Below are positions 15,308 through 24,105 of a stretch of DNA of 31,157 nucleotides, one piece after another. Both the position numbers and the translations under genes were made by a program. The notes below the pieces were generated by a model. The model did no database searches and was not told the origin of the DNA. It saw nothing but the letters and a program-made list of their open reading frames with translations. Origin of the DNA: CBDVBZ01 sp965372355 (lineage in GTDB: Bacteria > Krumholzibacteriota > Krumholzibacteriia > WVZY01); contig CBDVBZ010000027.1 in NCBI GenBank assembly GCA_965372355.1, forward strand, positions 1 through 31,157, read 5' to 3'. How positions within the stretch are numbered: position 1 is the stretch's first letter; each line of letters begins with the position of its first letter.

Positions 15308-16384
15308 TCAGCATATTCTCGGCAGTTGCTCTCCGCTGAACATGTCCAGGATGATGTTTCCGCCGATCGCCGTGTTCATGGTGACGAGTCCCCGGTTCTC
15401 TTCCATCACACAACCGATGACGCCTGCGTCGGAGCCCTGCGGATGTGCACGCATCATATCGACAACCCGATCGGCGTCCGAGGGAGTCACAAAAGCGATG
15501 AAGCGTCCCTCGTTGGCGACGTAGAGCGGATCGAGACCGAGGATTTCACAGGCGCCCCGCACACCGTCATGCACGGTGACGGCCGTTTCGTCGATTTCGA
15601 TATGGCGGTTCGCAGTCGTTGCTATCTCGATCAGCGCACTGGCCAGTCCGCCTCGCGTCAGATCCCGCATGCAACGAATCGCAACACCGGCGCCGAGCAG
15701 ATCGAGCACGAGATCGGCGAGTGGCATCAAATCGCTTTCGATCGTGCTCTCGAACTCCAACCCTTCCCGCGATGCCATGATTGCCATCCCGTGACGACCG
15801 ATGTCACCACTGACGATAACGGCGTCACCCGGTGCGATTCGACCCGGGGCGACCATCGTGTTGTGTTCGACGAGCCCGATCCCGGAGGTATTGATAAAGA
15901 TCTGATCTCCCTTTCCCTTGTCGACGACTTTTGTATCACCCGTGACGATCTGCACGCCCGTCTCGCTTGCGGCTGCCTGCATCGAGCGAGTGATCTGCCA
16001 GAGCGTTTCCATCGGTAGTCCCTCCTCGAGCACTAGACCGGCGCTCAAAAAGAGCGGACGGGCCCCACACATGGCGAGGTCGTTGACGGTGCCGTAGACG
16101 GCGAGCTTTCCGATATCGCCACCGGGAAAGAAGAGCGGCTGGACGACGTACGAGTCCGTCGTGTAGGCCACACGCTGGCCACCGAGATCAAGAACGGCAC
16201 CGTCGTGCCTCGCGTCGAGAAACGGATTTGCGAATGTGGGTGCAAAAATCTTGTCGATGAGCAACTGTGTGAGCTTCCCGCCCCCACCATGACCGAGCAG
16301 AATATGGGGATGATCGCTCTGTGGAATCGGGCACGTGATGGAAAGCTCTTCCCTTGCCTTGTCGTCCGGTGGTTTTAACGCCAT
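15308..16384 (-). CDS. hypE: Hydrogenase carbamoyl dehydratase HypE
   Basis: HypE makes the cyanide ligands of the NiFe centre by dehydrating a thiocarbamate on its C-terminal cysteine. The 358-residue protein ends in PRIC, which provides that cysteine. The N-terminal ATP-binding region has LGHGGGGKLTQLLIDKIF, and the AIRS/PurM-type core has GDTKVVDKGKGDQIFINTSG and MRDLTRGGLASALIEIA. The start at 16384 is set by a near-perfect Shine-Dalgarno inside the hypD end; a longer in-frame reading starting at 16486 overlaps hypD and is not family-like. It lies directly after hypD. Confidence 0.96.
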   Translation of the reverse strand: MALKPPDDKAREELSITCPIPQSDHPHILLGHGGGGKLTQLLIDKIFAPTFANPFLDARHDGAVLDLGGQRVAYTTDSYVVQPLFFPGGDIGKLAVYGTVNDLAMCGARPLFLSAGLVLEEGLPMETLWQITRSMQAAASETGVQIVTGDTKVVDKGKGDQIFINTSGIGLVEHNTMVAPGRIAPGDAVIVSGDIGRHGMAIMASREGLEFESTIESDLMPLADLVLDLLGAGVAIRCMRDLTRGGLASALIEIATTANRHIEIDETAVTVHDGVRGACEILGLDPLYVANEGRFIAFVTPSDADRVVDMMRAHPQGSDAGVIGCVMEENRGLVTMNTAIGGNIILDMFSGEQLPRIC

Positions 16385-16386
16385 GG

Positions 16387-17487
16387 CTAGACCTCCTTGC
16401 GCTCGACCCGCCGGTAGCGATGGTACGCCGCGCAGGCACCTTCCGATGAAACCATCGTAGCCCCGAGCGGCCGCTCCGGTGTGCACCGCGTAGCGAACGC
16501 GGGGCAGTCAAACGGCTTTTTGACACCCATCATGATCTCGCCGCTGATACACTCCGTCACCACCCGCTCTTCACCTGCAGATACGTCGAAACGGTGCTCC
16601 GCGTCAAACGCCGCATAGTCCCGCGATAACGTCAGTCCGCTCCGCTCGATCTCGCCTATCCCCCGCCATTCCCGGTGGATGACACAAAAAACCTCCTGAA
16701 TGAGCTGCTGAGCGGTGTGGTTGCCCTGACGCCGGACCGCCCTTTCGTACTGGTTCTCTACGTCGGAGCGGCCGTCTTCCAGCTGCGAGACACACATGAA
16801 TACACCTTGAAGGATATCGAGCGGCTCGAAACCGGTCACCACAATCGGCACACCGAATCGTTTTGCCATGGGCTCGTATTCCGTATAACCCATAACGGCG
16901 CATACGTGACCGGCTGCGAGAAACGCCTGCACCCGATTGCGGGGTGAGGACAGGATCGATTCCATCGCCGGTGGAACGAGAACATGCGCCACGAGAACCG
17001 AGAAGTTCTTGGTGTCTTGTTGGCGGGCCTGATACACAGCCATGGCATTGGCCGGAGCCGTGGTTTCAAAACCCACGGCAAAGAAGACGACCTCTTTGTC
17101 AGGATTGGCGACGGCCAGCTTGAGCGCATCGAGTGGCGAGTAGACGATGCGAACGTCGGCACCTCTGGATTTTGCCGAGAGAAGGCTCTCGCCGTTTCCC
17201 GGTACACGTAGCATGTCTCCAAACGAGCAGAAGATCACGGTTGGCAGCAATGCGATGGCGATCGCCTTGTCGATTGTCTCCGCCGGGGTCACGCATACCG
17301 GACAGCCCGGACCGTGTACGAGCGTCACCTCTTCCGGCAGAAGTTCGTCCACACCGAAGCGTACGATGGCGTGGGTCTGTCCACCGCACACCTCCATGAT
17401 CCGCCATTCCCTCGTCGTGATGTCACGGATGGCCCTCGCGTATTCCCGGGCTTTCTCGGCGTCGCGATACTCGTCAACAAATCTCAT
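16387..17487 (-). CDS. hypD: Hydrogenase Fe-centre scaffold protein HypD
   Basis: HypD is the iron-sulfur scaffold on which, with HypC, the Fe(CN)2CO group is built. The 366-residue protein has the conserved MEVCGGQTHAI (Cys34) and HGPGCPVC (Cys62, Cys65), and C-terminal cysteines including the FDCPAFATRCTPE region near the [4Fe-4S] ligands. The second of two close ATGs (17487) is chosen: GGAGGAGG stands 6 bp before it, and it gives the family-typical MRFVDEYRD beginning. The gene overlaps the hypC end by 14 bp. Confidence 0.95.
   Translation of the reverse strand: MRFVDEYRDAEKAREYARAIRDITTREWRIMEVCGGQTHAIVRFGVDELLPEEVTLVHGPGCPVCVTPAETIDKAIAIALLPTVIFCSFGDMLRVPGNGESLLSAKSRGADVRIVYSPLDALKLAVANPDKEVVFFAVGFETTAPANAMAVYQARQQDTKNFSVLVAHVLVPPAMESILSSPRNRVQAFLAAGHVCAVMGYTEYEPMAKRFGVPIVVTGFEPLDILQGVFMCVSQLEDGRSDVENQYERAVRRQGNHTAQQLIQEVFCVIHREWRGIGEIERSGLTLSRDYAAFDAEHRFDVSAGEERVVTECISGEIMMGVKKPFDCPAFATRCTPERPLGATMVSSEGACAAYHRYRRVERKEV
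16391..16398 (-). promoter_or_regulatory. Consensus ribosome-binding site of hypE
   Basis: On the minus strand AAGGAGGT ends 6 bp before the hypE ATG and overlaps the last codons of hypD. It decides the hypE start and suggests strong, coupled translation. Confidence 0.8.
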
Positions 17488-17755
17488 CGTCATCCTCCTC
17501 CAACTCGCTCATCTCTTCCATCTCGGCCAGCTCGTCCATCTCATCGAGATAGTCAAAGACCCGCTGCGCCTCTTCCTCCTGGATCGTCGCCAGTGCAAAG
17601 CCGACGTGAACGAGCACGTACTCCCCAAGTTCGGCCTCGGGTACAAAGCTGAGATTGATCTCCTTTACGACGTCACCGAACTTCACCTTGCCACGCCGCG
17701 TCGTCGGGTTCGTGTCGGTGATGCTGATGATCTTTCCCGGTACGGCCAGACACAT
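17474..17755 (-). CDS. hypC: Hydrogenase assembly chaperone HypC
   Basis: HypC (HypC/HybG/HupF family) shuttles the Fe(CN)2CO unit from HypD to the large subunit precursor. The 93-residue protein starts with MCLAVPGKI, where Cys2 is the essential iron-binding residue. The rest of the domain (GDVVKEINLSFVP, EYVLVHVGFALATI, EEEAQRVFDYLDEM) is typical. A 20-residue acidic tail follows, ending EEDDDEIC; its GAG/GAT codons also carry the ribosome-binding site of hypD. The start is 4 bp after the hypF stop. Confidence 0.94.
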   Translation of the reverse strand: MCLAVPGKIISITDTNPTTRRGKVKFGDVVKEINLSFVPEAELGEYVLVHVGFALATIQEEEAQRVFDYLDEMDELAEMEEMSELEEDDDEIC

Positions 17756-17759
17756 TCCG

Positions 17760-20075
17760 TCACACGCCCCTTTCTGATGCAAGCACCGCGGCGGCGATTT
17801 GCCCCAACGCAAGGCCGCCGTCATTTGGCGGCACGCGCTCGTGCCAGTATGGTACAAAGCCTTCGGCCCTCAGTCTCCGGATAGCACGCTCGGTGAGGAG
17901 GCGATTCTGGAAGCAGCCACCGGTGAGCACTACCCGACTCTCTCCGGACAGCCTTGAGACACAAGCGATCATGTCGACGAGCGTGTTGTGGAAAGTCGAC
18001 GAGATCCGTCCAACCGGCACGGCCGCGCCCGTGTCGCGGAGTATAGCACGGATCATCGGTGCCCAATCGATCACCCGCGCCGAGCTGCCTTCACGCGCGA
18101 TTTCGAACGGGTAACGCTCGTCGGTCTCGTGTCCGTCGGCCGCGAATTCCAGTGCCATCGCGGCCTGCCCTTCGAACACCGAACGGTGACGTATGTCCAA
18201 TAGCGATGCAACCGCATCGAACAGACGCCCCGCACTCGACGTCCGTGGCGTGTTGAGTCCTTTTTCGAGCGCCGCGCGGATGATCCTCCTCTCCGTCCCG
18301 GAGAACTCACCGAGCGGCCGGATGTCATGCCTTTCCCACAACCGCTCCCCAAACACTTCGTGGAGCAAACCGATCGCGGATCGCCGGGGTTCTCTGACCG
18401 CAGCGTCCCCACCGGGAAGCGCGAATGTCTTGAAGTGTGCCACTCTCTCGAAGTCCGCACCGCCGGTCCGGAGGAACTCCCCACCCCACACCGTGCCGTC
18501 GGGACCATAGCCCGTCCCGTCCCAGCAGATTCCCAGAACGGGATCTTCGATCGAGTGCTCCGTCATGCAGGCCAATACATGAGCGTGATGGTGCTGAACC
18601 CGGACGAGCGGCCGCCCAAGGGATTCGGCGTACGCCGTCGACGGATACTCCGGATGCATGTCACAGACGACGCGTTCGGGGCGGGAGCCGTATAGATCCT
18701 CGAACCGTTGAATGATGCTCTCGAAACGTCGAACGGCGGAGGTGCTCGACAAATCGCCGATGTGCTGGCTGACAAACACGCGGCCGTTGGACAGAACCGC
18801 CGTTGTGTTCTTGAGGTGGGCTCCAACCGCCAGCGTGCCGGCCGACTCCGAACCGGTCGCGCGTACCGGAAAGGGTGACGGAGCGTAACCGCGGCCGCGC
18901 CTTATCACAACCGGTCTGTCTGCCATGACGCACACGACCGAATCATCCAGCGGGCTCACGATCTCGCGATCGTGATCGAGAAAGAGATCGGCCACCGAGC
19001 CCAGCCTGGCGAGCGCCTCACCCCCGTCGGTGCAAATCGGCTCGTCGGACAGATTGCCGCTCGTGGCAACGATGGGAGTACCGAGTTCCGCCATGAGCAG
19101 ATCGTGCAGTGGCGTATACGGCAGCATCACACCCAGGTACGGATTGTCCGGAGCCACCGAACGAGCCACGGTTCGGACGGGTCTGGCCCGCACCAGAACG
19201 ATGGGCGCCTCGGGGGAGGTCAGCAGCCGGATCTCCAGACGGCTAACCTCGCAGTGCTCGAGAACGGCGTCGAGCGATGGAAACATCAACGCCAACGGCT
19301 TCTCCTCCCGCCGCTTGCGTTCGCGCAACATCTTCACCGCGCTGTCATCGAGCGCATTCACCATCAGATGAAACCCGCCCATCCCCTTGACCGCAACGAC
19401 CCCACCCTGTCGCAACATCCCGGCCGTCTCGCGGAGTCCCTGATCCGCCGTGGCGACGACCTCGCCATTGCGATTCAGAAGCCGAAGGCGTGGCCCGCAA
19501 TCGGGACACGCGTTCGCTTGGGCGTAAAACCGCCGGTCGCTTGGATCCAGGTATTCATCCCCACACCGATCGCACATGTCGAACTCCATCATCGATGTGT
19601 TCGGCCTGTCGTACGGCAGAGAGTTAACGATACTGAATCTGGGTCCACAGTTTGTGCAGCTCGTAAACGGATACCGGTACCGTCGATCATTCGCATCGAA
19701 AATCTCGCGCCGGCAGTCGGGACAGGTGGCGATATCCGGCAGAATCAACGCGGTGGTGACCCCGCGGTCGTCGCTTGGACGAATCTCGAAAGTGCGCTCG
19801 CCGTTCGGGATGACGAGTGTCACATCCGTCGTGTCGACGACGGCGTTGGGCGGTTTCTCCTCCGCAATCCGATGGAGAAAACGCGCTACGGCCGCTCCCG
19901 GGCCCTCGGCCTCTATCAGAACGCCGTGTGTGGAATTGCATATCCAGCCACCCACGCCCATTTCCGATGCCAGACGATAGATAAAGGGGCGATAGCCGAC
20001 ACCCTGCACAATCCCCTGCACGGTCACCCGTATGCGTTGCGATCCGTGGACGTCTTCGCGGAGATCGACACTCAT
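17760..20075 (-). CDS. hypF: Carbamoyltransferase HypF
   Basis: HypF uses carbamoyl phosphate and ATP to carbamoylate the HypE cysteine, the source of cyanide. All domains are present in 771 residues: an N-terminal acylphosphatase domain (VQGIVQGVGYRPFIYRLA, about 17-34), zinc-finger repeats with CPDC, CTNCG, CDRCGDEY and CPDCGPR (about 115-200), a YrdC-like domain, and a Kae1-like C-terminal half with VQHHHAHVLACMTEH and ICWDGTGYGPDGTVWGGEF. The C-terminus has VVLTGGCFQNRLLTERA. The length is normal for HypF. The ATG overlaps the stop of the protease gene (ATGA) and is preceded by GAGGTGAAGGA. Confidence 0.96.
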   Translation of the reverse strand: MSVDLREDVHGSQRIRVTVQGIVQGVGYRPFIYRLASEMGVGGWICNSTHGVLIEAEGPGAAVARFLHRIAEEKPPNAVVDTTDVTLVIPNGERTFEIRPSDDRGVTTALILPDIATCPDCRREIFDANDRRYRYPFTSCTNCGPRFSIVNSLPYDRPNTSMMEFDMCDRCGDEYLDPSDRRFYAQANACPDCGPRLRLLNRNGEVVATADQGLRETAGMLRQGGVVAVKGMGGFHLMVNALDDSAVKMLRERKRREEKPLALMFPSLDAVLEHCEVSRLEIRLLTSPEAPIVLVRARPVRTVARSVAPDNPYLGVMLPYTPLHDLLMAELGTPIVATSGNLSDEPICTDGGEALARLGSVADLFLDHDREIVSPLDDSVVCVMADRPVVIRRGRGYAPSPFPVRATGSESAGTLAVGAHLKNTTAVLSNGRVFVSQHIGDLSSTSAVRRFESIIQRFEDLYGSRPERVVCDMHPEYPSTAYAESLGRPLVRVQHHHAHVLACMTEHSIEDPVLGICWDGTGYGPDGTVWGGEFLRTGGADFERVAHFKTFALPGGDAAVREPRRSAIGLLHEVFGERLWERHDIRPLGEFSGTERRIIRAALEKGLNTPRTSSAGRLFDAVASLLDIRHRSVFEGQAAMALEFAADGHETDERYPFEIAREGSSARVIDWAPMIRAILRDTGAAVPVGRISSTFHNTLVDMIACVSRLSGESRVVLTGGCFQNRLLTERAIRRLRAEGFVPYWHERVPPNDGGLALGQIAAAVLASERGV

Positions 20076-20683
20076 TCCTTCACCTCGTGGAGTATTCGCG
20101 TCTTCGCCTCCAACACGGCGCGCTCGACTTCCGCTGTCAGACCCTTGCCCGCCCCGAAGTTGTCGCCTTCGATGCCATAGACGAGCAGACGGTTTGGGAG
20201 CTTTCCAAGCACACGCCCAAGCTCGATCGCAGCGCTGACACCGAATGCATGTGTCGAATAACGGAATAGTTCTTTTGGCGGGGGATCGGCCAGCGCGTCA
20301 AAACAATAGACATGGCCGGCCTCGTTGTGTCCTCTGACAGCGTCGATCACAACGGCGAGGTCACGTCCGTCCCACGCTTCCAACAGAGACGTCGCCTCGC
20401 CCTCGAGCTCTACGACGGTGACGTAATCCGGGACACTCGCACGCAAAGCACGCGCCGTCGCGAGACCGACACCGTCGTCACTGCGGAATTCGTTGCCCAC
20501 ACCGATTATGACGGCACTCCCTGTGCGTCCTTCCGGCCGCAGGTGACGTCGTCCTCGCCGCGGGTCCTCTCGTCGATTACGCCATGGTTGCTCGCAAAGC
20601 TTCTCGCCCGCGGGGGCCCTATCGACACCACCCGCGACTGACGCTGCCGGGGGAGAAGGATCCTTGCTCGATCTCCGTGGCAT
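20072..20683 (-). CDS. [NiFe] hydrogenase maturation protease
   Basis: This HyaD/HycI-family endopeptidase removes the C-terminal tail of the large subunit after nickel insertion. The family domain begins near residue 58: VIIGVGNEFRSDDGVGLATAR, then VVIDAVRG and FRYSTHAFGVS with the expected acidic and histidine nickel ligands. In front of it is a 55-residue Arg/Pro-rich extension not usual in the family. No ATG, GTG or TTG lies in frame between 20683 and the domain, and AGGTGA stands 8 bp before the ATG at 20683, so the extension seems real. The natural substrate is the large subunit encoded 7 bp upstream. Confidence 0.9.
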   Translation of the reverse strand: MPRRSSKDPSPPAASVAGGVDRAPAGEKLCEQPWRNRREDPRRGRRHLRPEGRTGSAVIIGVGNEFRSDDGVGLATARALRASVPDYVTVVELEGEATSLLEAWDGRDLAVVIDAVRGHNEAGHVYCFDALADPPPKELFRYSTHAFGVSAAIELGRVLGKLPNRLLVYGIEGDNFGAGKGLTAEVERAVLEAKTRILHEVKE

Positions 20684-20690
20684 GGGTGGA

Positions 20691-22022
20691 TCACCTGCGC
20701 TCGACGTGCAGATTCAGGAAATGGGCTGAGCACGATATGCACGGATCGTAGTTTCGGATGGCCTGCTCGCACTGCCACTGCAGCTGGTCATCCGGCAGAT
20801 GGATGTTGCGCTCCACGTACAGATACAAATCCTCTTCGATCCGCTTCTGATTCTGGGAAGTGGGTGCAACAATCCTTGCGTCGGTTATCAAACCGTCATC
20901 GTCGATCGTATAGCGGTGATACAGAATCCCTCTCGGTGCTTCGGTACACCCGTGCCCCGTCCCCGCCACCGGTTCGACATCGACGGCCGGCGCGTCGGGC
21001 ATCTGATAATCCTCGATGATCCGAAGCGCTTCTACACACGCATAGAGGGTCTCCACGGACCTCACGATAATGCTCTTGAAGGGGTTATTGCAGACCGGGC
21101 CCAGTCCGGCACCGCGTGCCGCCTCCTGAACCTCGGTCGGTAAGAGGTCATAATTCAGATTGTAGCGCGCATTGGGTCCGACAAAATACGATCCCCTCGC
21201 CAGCAATCTGCAGTGCAACGCAGTCGAGTGCTCGACGTGCTCTTCGACGAAGTGATCGAAGAACTCGCAAATGTCGATGTCCAGGCCCTTGCTCGACACC
21301 AACCGGCCCTCATTCATGGGGTACTCATCGGGGTGCCTCAACGCGACCATTTCGTAGTCCTGCTCGAAATCGGGAAACTCGAAGCCGGCAACCAGCTTGA
21401 TCGTCTCGTGTGAGATCTCGATCGCCTTTTCGACCTTGTCTCTGAAGGCAAGAAGCTCCCGCCGGGTCGGGACCCGATAGAAACCACCGACACGCACATT
21501 GATCGGATGAATCTCGCGGCCGCCCACGAGCGCGAGCATCTCGTTGCCGATCTTCTTTAGAAGCAGCCCGCGTTCGACAACTTCGCGATGATCCTGTGCG
21601 AGCTCGATGGCACTCGGGTATCCGAGGAAATCGGGCGTATGCAGCATATAAACGTGGAGCACGTGGCTTTCGACCCACTCGCCACAGTAGATCAAGCGAC
21701 GCAGCTCCCGAAGCGGGCCATCGACAACCACGCCGCAAATATCCTCCATCGCATGGCACGAACTCATCTGGTAGGCCACCGGGCAGATACCGCAGATGCG
21801 CGCGGTAATGTCCGGGGCCTCGGTAAAGCGGCGACCGCGCATGAACGCCTCAAAGAAACGCGGCGGTTCGAATATCCTGAGCTTTACGTCTTCGACCTTC
21901 GCGCCGTTGATTTTGATATACATGGCCCCCTCACCCTCCACGCGTGCGAGGTAGTCGACCTTGATGCGACGGCGCTTCCCGGGTTTTCGCTTTGAAGACG
22001 ACGGTTTATTCTTCCTTGTCAT
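20691..22022 (-). CDS. hydA: [NiFe] hydrogenase large (alpha) subunit, group 3b type
   Basis: The 443-residue catalytic subunit binds the NiFe(CN)2CO centre through the L1 motif RICGICPVAYQMS (Cys77, Cys80) and the L2 motif DPCISCSAH (Cys428, Cys431). His434 is followed by a nine-residue tail (FLNLHVERR) for the protease to remove. The glutamate of RVEGEG near the N-terminus is conserved. The motif forms and the partner subunits fit group 3b, the cytosolic NAD(P)-linked bidirectional enzymes also called sulfhydrogenases. An ATG at 22022, overlapping the small-subunit gene by 17 bp, is chosen over 22061. A basic N-terminal stretch (TRKNK...KPGKRRR) precedes the domain. There is no Tat signal on the partner, so the enzyme is cytoplasmic. 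Confidence 0.95.
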   Translation of the reverse strand: MTRKNKPSSSKRKPGKRRRIKVDYLARVEGEGAMYIKINGAKVEDVKLRIFEPPRFFEAFMRGRRFTEAPDITARICGICPVAYQMSSCHAMEDICGVVVDGPLRELRRLIYCGEWVESHVLHVYMLHTPDFLGYPSAIELAQDHREVVERGLLLKKIGNEMLALVGGREIHPINVRVGGFYRVPTRRELLAFRDKVEKAIEISHETIKLVAGFEFPDFEQDYEMVALRHPDEYPMNEGRLVSSKGLDIDICEFFDHFVEEHVEHSTALHCRLLARGSYFVGPNARYNLNYDLLPTEVQEAARGAGLGPVCNNPFKSIIVRSVETLYACVEALRIIEDYQMPDAPAVDVEPVAGTGHGCTEAPRGILYHRYTIDDDGLITDARIVAPTSQNQKRIEEDLYLYVERNIHLPDDQLQWQCEQAIRNYDPCISCSAHFLNLHVERR

Positions 22023-22797
22023 GGGCCTCACTCTCCACACGAAAAGCCTCCGCACCCGCATTGTACGTGCGAAACGCGCGGACGAGGTCTGCGCTCGATA
22101 CGCCGAGTCGTTTCTTCCACCATTCGCTCAACGCCGAGGGGTTCGGCGAATCCATTGGGCCGTAGCAGCCAAAACAACCCCGGTTGTAGGAGGGGCACAG
22201 CGCGTCGCAACCGGCGTGCGTGACCGGCCCCAGACACGGGGTTCCCTGCGACACCATCACACAAACGGTCCCCCGGCGCTTGCATTCCACACAAACGCTC
22301 GCGGTGGAGATGTTCGGCCTGCGGTGATTGAGAAAGGCGCTGATGACCTCGAGGAGCTGGTGTTTGTTGATCGGGCATCCTCTCAACTCGAAGTCAACCC
22401 GGACATGATCAGCGATCGGGGTCGACCGTTCCAGCGTATCGATGTACTCGGGGTGCGCGTAGACAACCGGGATGAACTCATCAACATCCTTAAAGTTGCG
22501 CAGCGACTGAATCCCGCCCGCCGTCGCGCAGGCCCCGATCGTGACCAGGAATTTGGACTCGCGGCGCACCTTCTGAATCCTGGCCGCATCGTGCTGTGTC
22601 GTTATCGATCCCTCGACCAGGGCAAGGTCATACGGGCCTTTCACAACCTTGCGTGTCGCCTCGAGAAAATAGGCGATCTCCACCGCCTCCGCCACGGCCA
22701 GTAGCTCATCCTCGCAATCGAGGAGGGAGAGTTGGCAGCCGTCACACGACGCGAATTTGTGCACGGCAAGTTTCGGTCTTCTTTGCTTCTTGGGCAT
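22006..22797 (-). CDS. hydD: [NiFe] hydrogenase small (delta) subunit, group 3b type
   Basis: The 263-residue subunit carries iron-sulfur clusters that pass electrons from the NiFe site to the flavin subunit. Proximal cluster ligands are in FASCDGCQLSLLD, TIGACATAGG and LRGCPINKH. A second set of cysteines (CVECKRRGTVC, TPCLGPVTHAGCDALCPSYNRGC) fits further clusters as in the group 3 small subunits. No twin-arginine signal peptide is present, unlike membrane-bound group 1 enzymes. The ATG shares one base with the stop of the gamma gene (TAATG). The same gene order as the archaeal hydBGDA set (beta-gamma-delta-alpha) is kept. Confidence 0.94.
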   Translation of the reverse strand: MPKKQRRPKLAVHKFASCDGCQLSLLDCEDELLAVAEAVEIAYFLEATRKVVKGPYDLALVEGSITTQHDAARIQKVRRESKFLVTIGACATAGGIQSLRNFKDVDEFIPVVYAHPEYIDTLERSTPIADHVRVDFELRGCPINKHQLLEVISAFLNHRRPNISTASVCVECKRRGTVCVMVSQGTPCLGPVTHAGCDALCPSYNRGCFGCYGPMDSPNPSALSEWWKKRLGVSSADLVRAFRTYNAGAEAFRVESEAHDKEE

Positions 22798-23660
22798 TAG
22801 ACCTCACGCACGTTCATAAGCCACTCGATGTCGTCGAAACGAAACACCGGACCGTCCTTGCACACGAACTTTGGACCGAACTGGCAGTGTCCGCAGAAAC
22901 CAACCGCGCACTTCATGTTTCGCTCTAAGGATACCCAGATGTTCTTCCGTTCCAGCTCGAGATCCAGAAGTTTGTTGATGGTGAATCGCATCATGATTTC
23001 CGGTCCACAGATCATGGCGACGGTGTCTTCCGGATCATACACGGCATATGGAATAAGCGTTGTGACAACACCGACGTGTCCATACCAGTCGCTGTCAGCG
23101 TTGTCGACGGTGACCTCTACCTCGATATCAAAACGGCTCCGCCACTTCTCCAACTCTGGAATATAGAGCATCTCCCGAGGAGACCGGGCGCCATAGAGAA
23201 GCGTAATCCGACCGTAACGATCGCGGTGCTCGAGCAGATCGTAGAACGCCGGTCGCAGTGGCGCCAACCCAATGCCTCCCGCGATGATGATGACATCGGC
23301 GCCCGCCGCCCGCCTGACCGGCCAGCTACTGCCAAAGGGGCCACGCACGCCAACTACCCCACCACGTTTCTGCGCGCACAACGCCTCGGTCAGCTCGCCG
23401 ACCCCGCGAATGGTATGGATCAATGTCGGCGCGCCGTGTGGATCGCCACTTATCGAGATCGGAGCCTCTCCCTTGCCCGGCAGGTAGAGCATGTTAAACT
23501 GCCCGGGCTCGAAGGCCATTGCCCTGGCCCCCGTGTCGGTCGGTTCCATAAACAACGTGGCCGTATCGTGCGTCTCTCTTCGCGTACGCACGACGGTGTA
23601 CGGCTGCGGGATCATTGGATCCACGCGCATCCCCGGGTTATCGTTTTGTGCTATCGCCAT
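22797..23660 (-). CDS. hydG: Hydrogenase gamma subunit, FAD- and NAD(P)-binding
   Basis: This 287-residue diaphorase subunit belongs to the ferredoxin-NADP reductase/DHODB electron-transfer family. It has an N-terminal FAD domain (FEPGQFNMLYLPG, ISISGDP), a pyridine-nucleotide domain with IIIAGGIGLAPLRP and MICGPEIMMRF, and C-terminal cysteines for a [2Fe-2S] cluster (KCAVGFCGHCQFGPKFVCKDGPVF region). It connects H2 chemistry to NAD(P)H. The ATG used overlaps the preceding gene by 23 bp; other in-frame ATGs at 23630 and 23615 could also serve, since no clear ribosome-binding site separates them. Confidence 0.93.
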   Translation of the reverse strand: MAIAQNDNPGMRVDPMIPQPYTVVRTRRETHDTATLFMEPTDTGARAMAFEPGQFNMLYLPGKGEAPISISGDPHGAPTLIHTIRGVGELTEALCAQKRGGVVGVRGPFGSSWPVRRAAGADVIIIAGGIGLAPLRPAFYDLLEHRDRYGRITLLYGARSPREMLYIPELEKWRSRFDIEVEVTVDNADSDWYGHVGVVTTLIPYAVYDPEDTVAMICGPEIMMRFTINKLLDLELERKNIWVSLERNMKCAVGFCGHCQFGPKFVCKDGPVFRFDDIEWLMNVREV

Positions 23661-24105
23661 ATATATCCAGCATCTGTATTCGCAACGAGTGAAGCCGATC
23701 GATCATTACTTGAGCGAAACGCTTCATCAGATCATAGCCAAAGTCGTTGTTCTCTTCGGATTTGCCGCGAAGACACCTTCCATCGAACGCCACGGCCCGT
23801 GTGAGCACAACGGCGCGCGCATCGTATTGCCGCTTGTAGGGCGGAAACAGCCAGGACCAACCCAACACCTCTCCCTCTTTGATTGTTTCTATCGTTACCG
23901 GGCCCCGATGCGGCACAAAGATATCGAGTCCCACCCGTCCGTGCCGGACCAGATAGAAGAAATCGGCGTCATCGCCTTCCTTGAAAATCTGTTCCCCCTG
24001 CTTGAACCGGACGTTGGCCCCACAGCCGGCAATGAGATCGATGTATTCGGGTGCCATGCCCTCGAACAGCGGCTGATCTACCAGAATATCTGCTATTCCC
24101 TTCAC
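23638..24105 (-). CDS. Cyclic-nucleotide-binding-domain protein inside the hydrogenase operon
   Basis: The 155-residue protein is a single cNMP-binding (Crp/Fnr N-terminal type) beta-roll: FKQGEQIFKEGDDADFFYLVRHGRVGLDI and IKEGEVLGWSWLFPPYKRQYDARAV, then a helix (FGYDLMKRFAQVMIDRLHS). There is no HTH, so it is not a CRP regulator. The usual GExAL...RxA phosphate cassette is changed to GEVLGWSWLFPPY...DARA, so the ligand may not be cAMP. Its ATG overlaps the beta stop (ATGA) and its end overlaps the gamma gene, so it is made with the hydrogenase and may be an accessory or allosteric subunit. That role is inferred from position. Confidence 0.88.
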   Translation of the reverse strand: MKGIADILVDQPLFEGMAPEYIDLIAGCGANVRFKQGEQIFKEGDDADFFYLVRHGRVGLDIFVPHRGPVTIETIKEGEVLGWSWLFPPYKRQYDARAVVLTRAVAFDGRCLRGKSEENNDFGYDLMKRFAQVMIDRLHSLRIQMLDIYGDSTKR

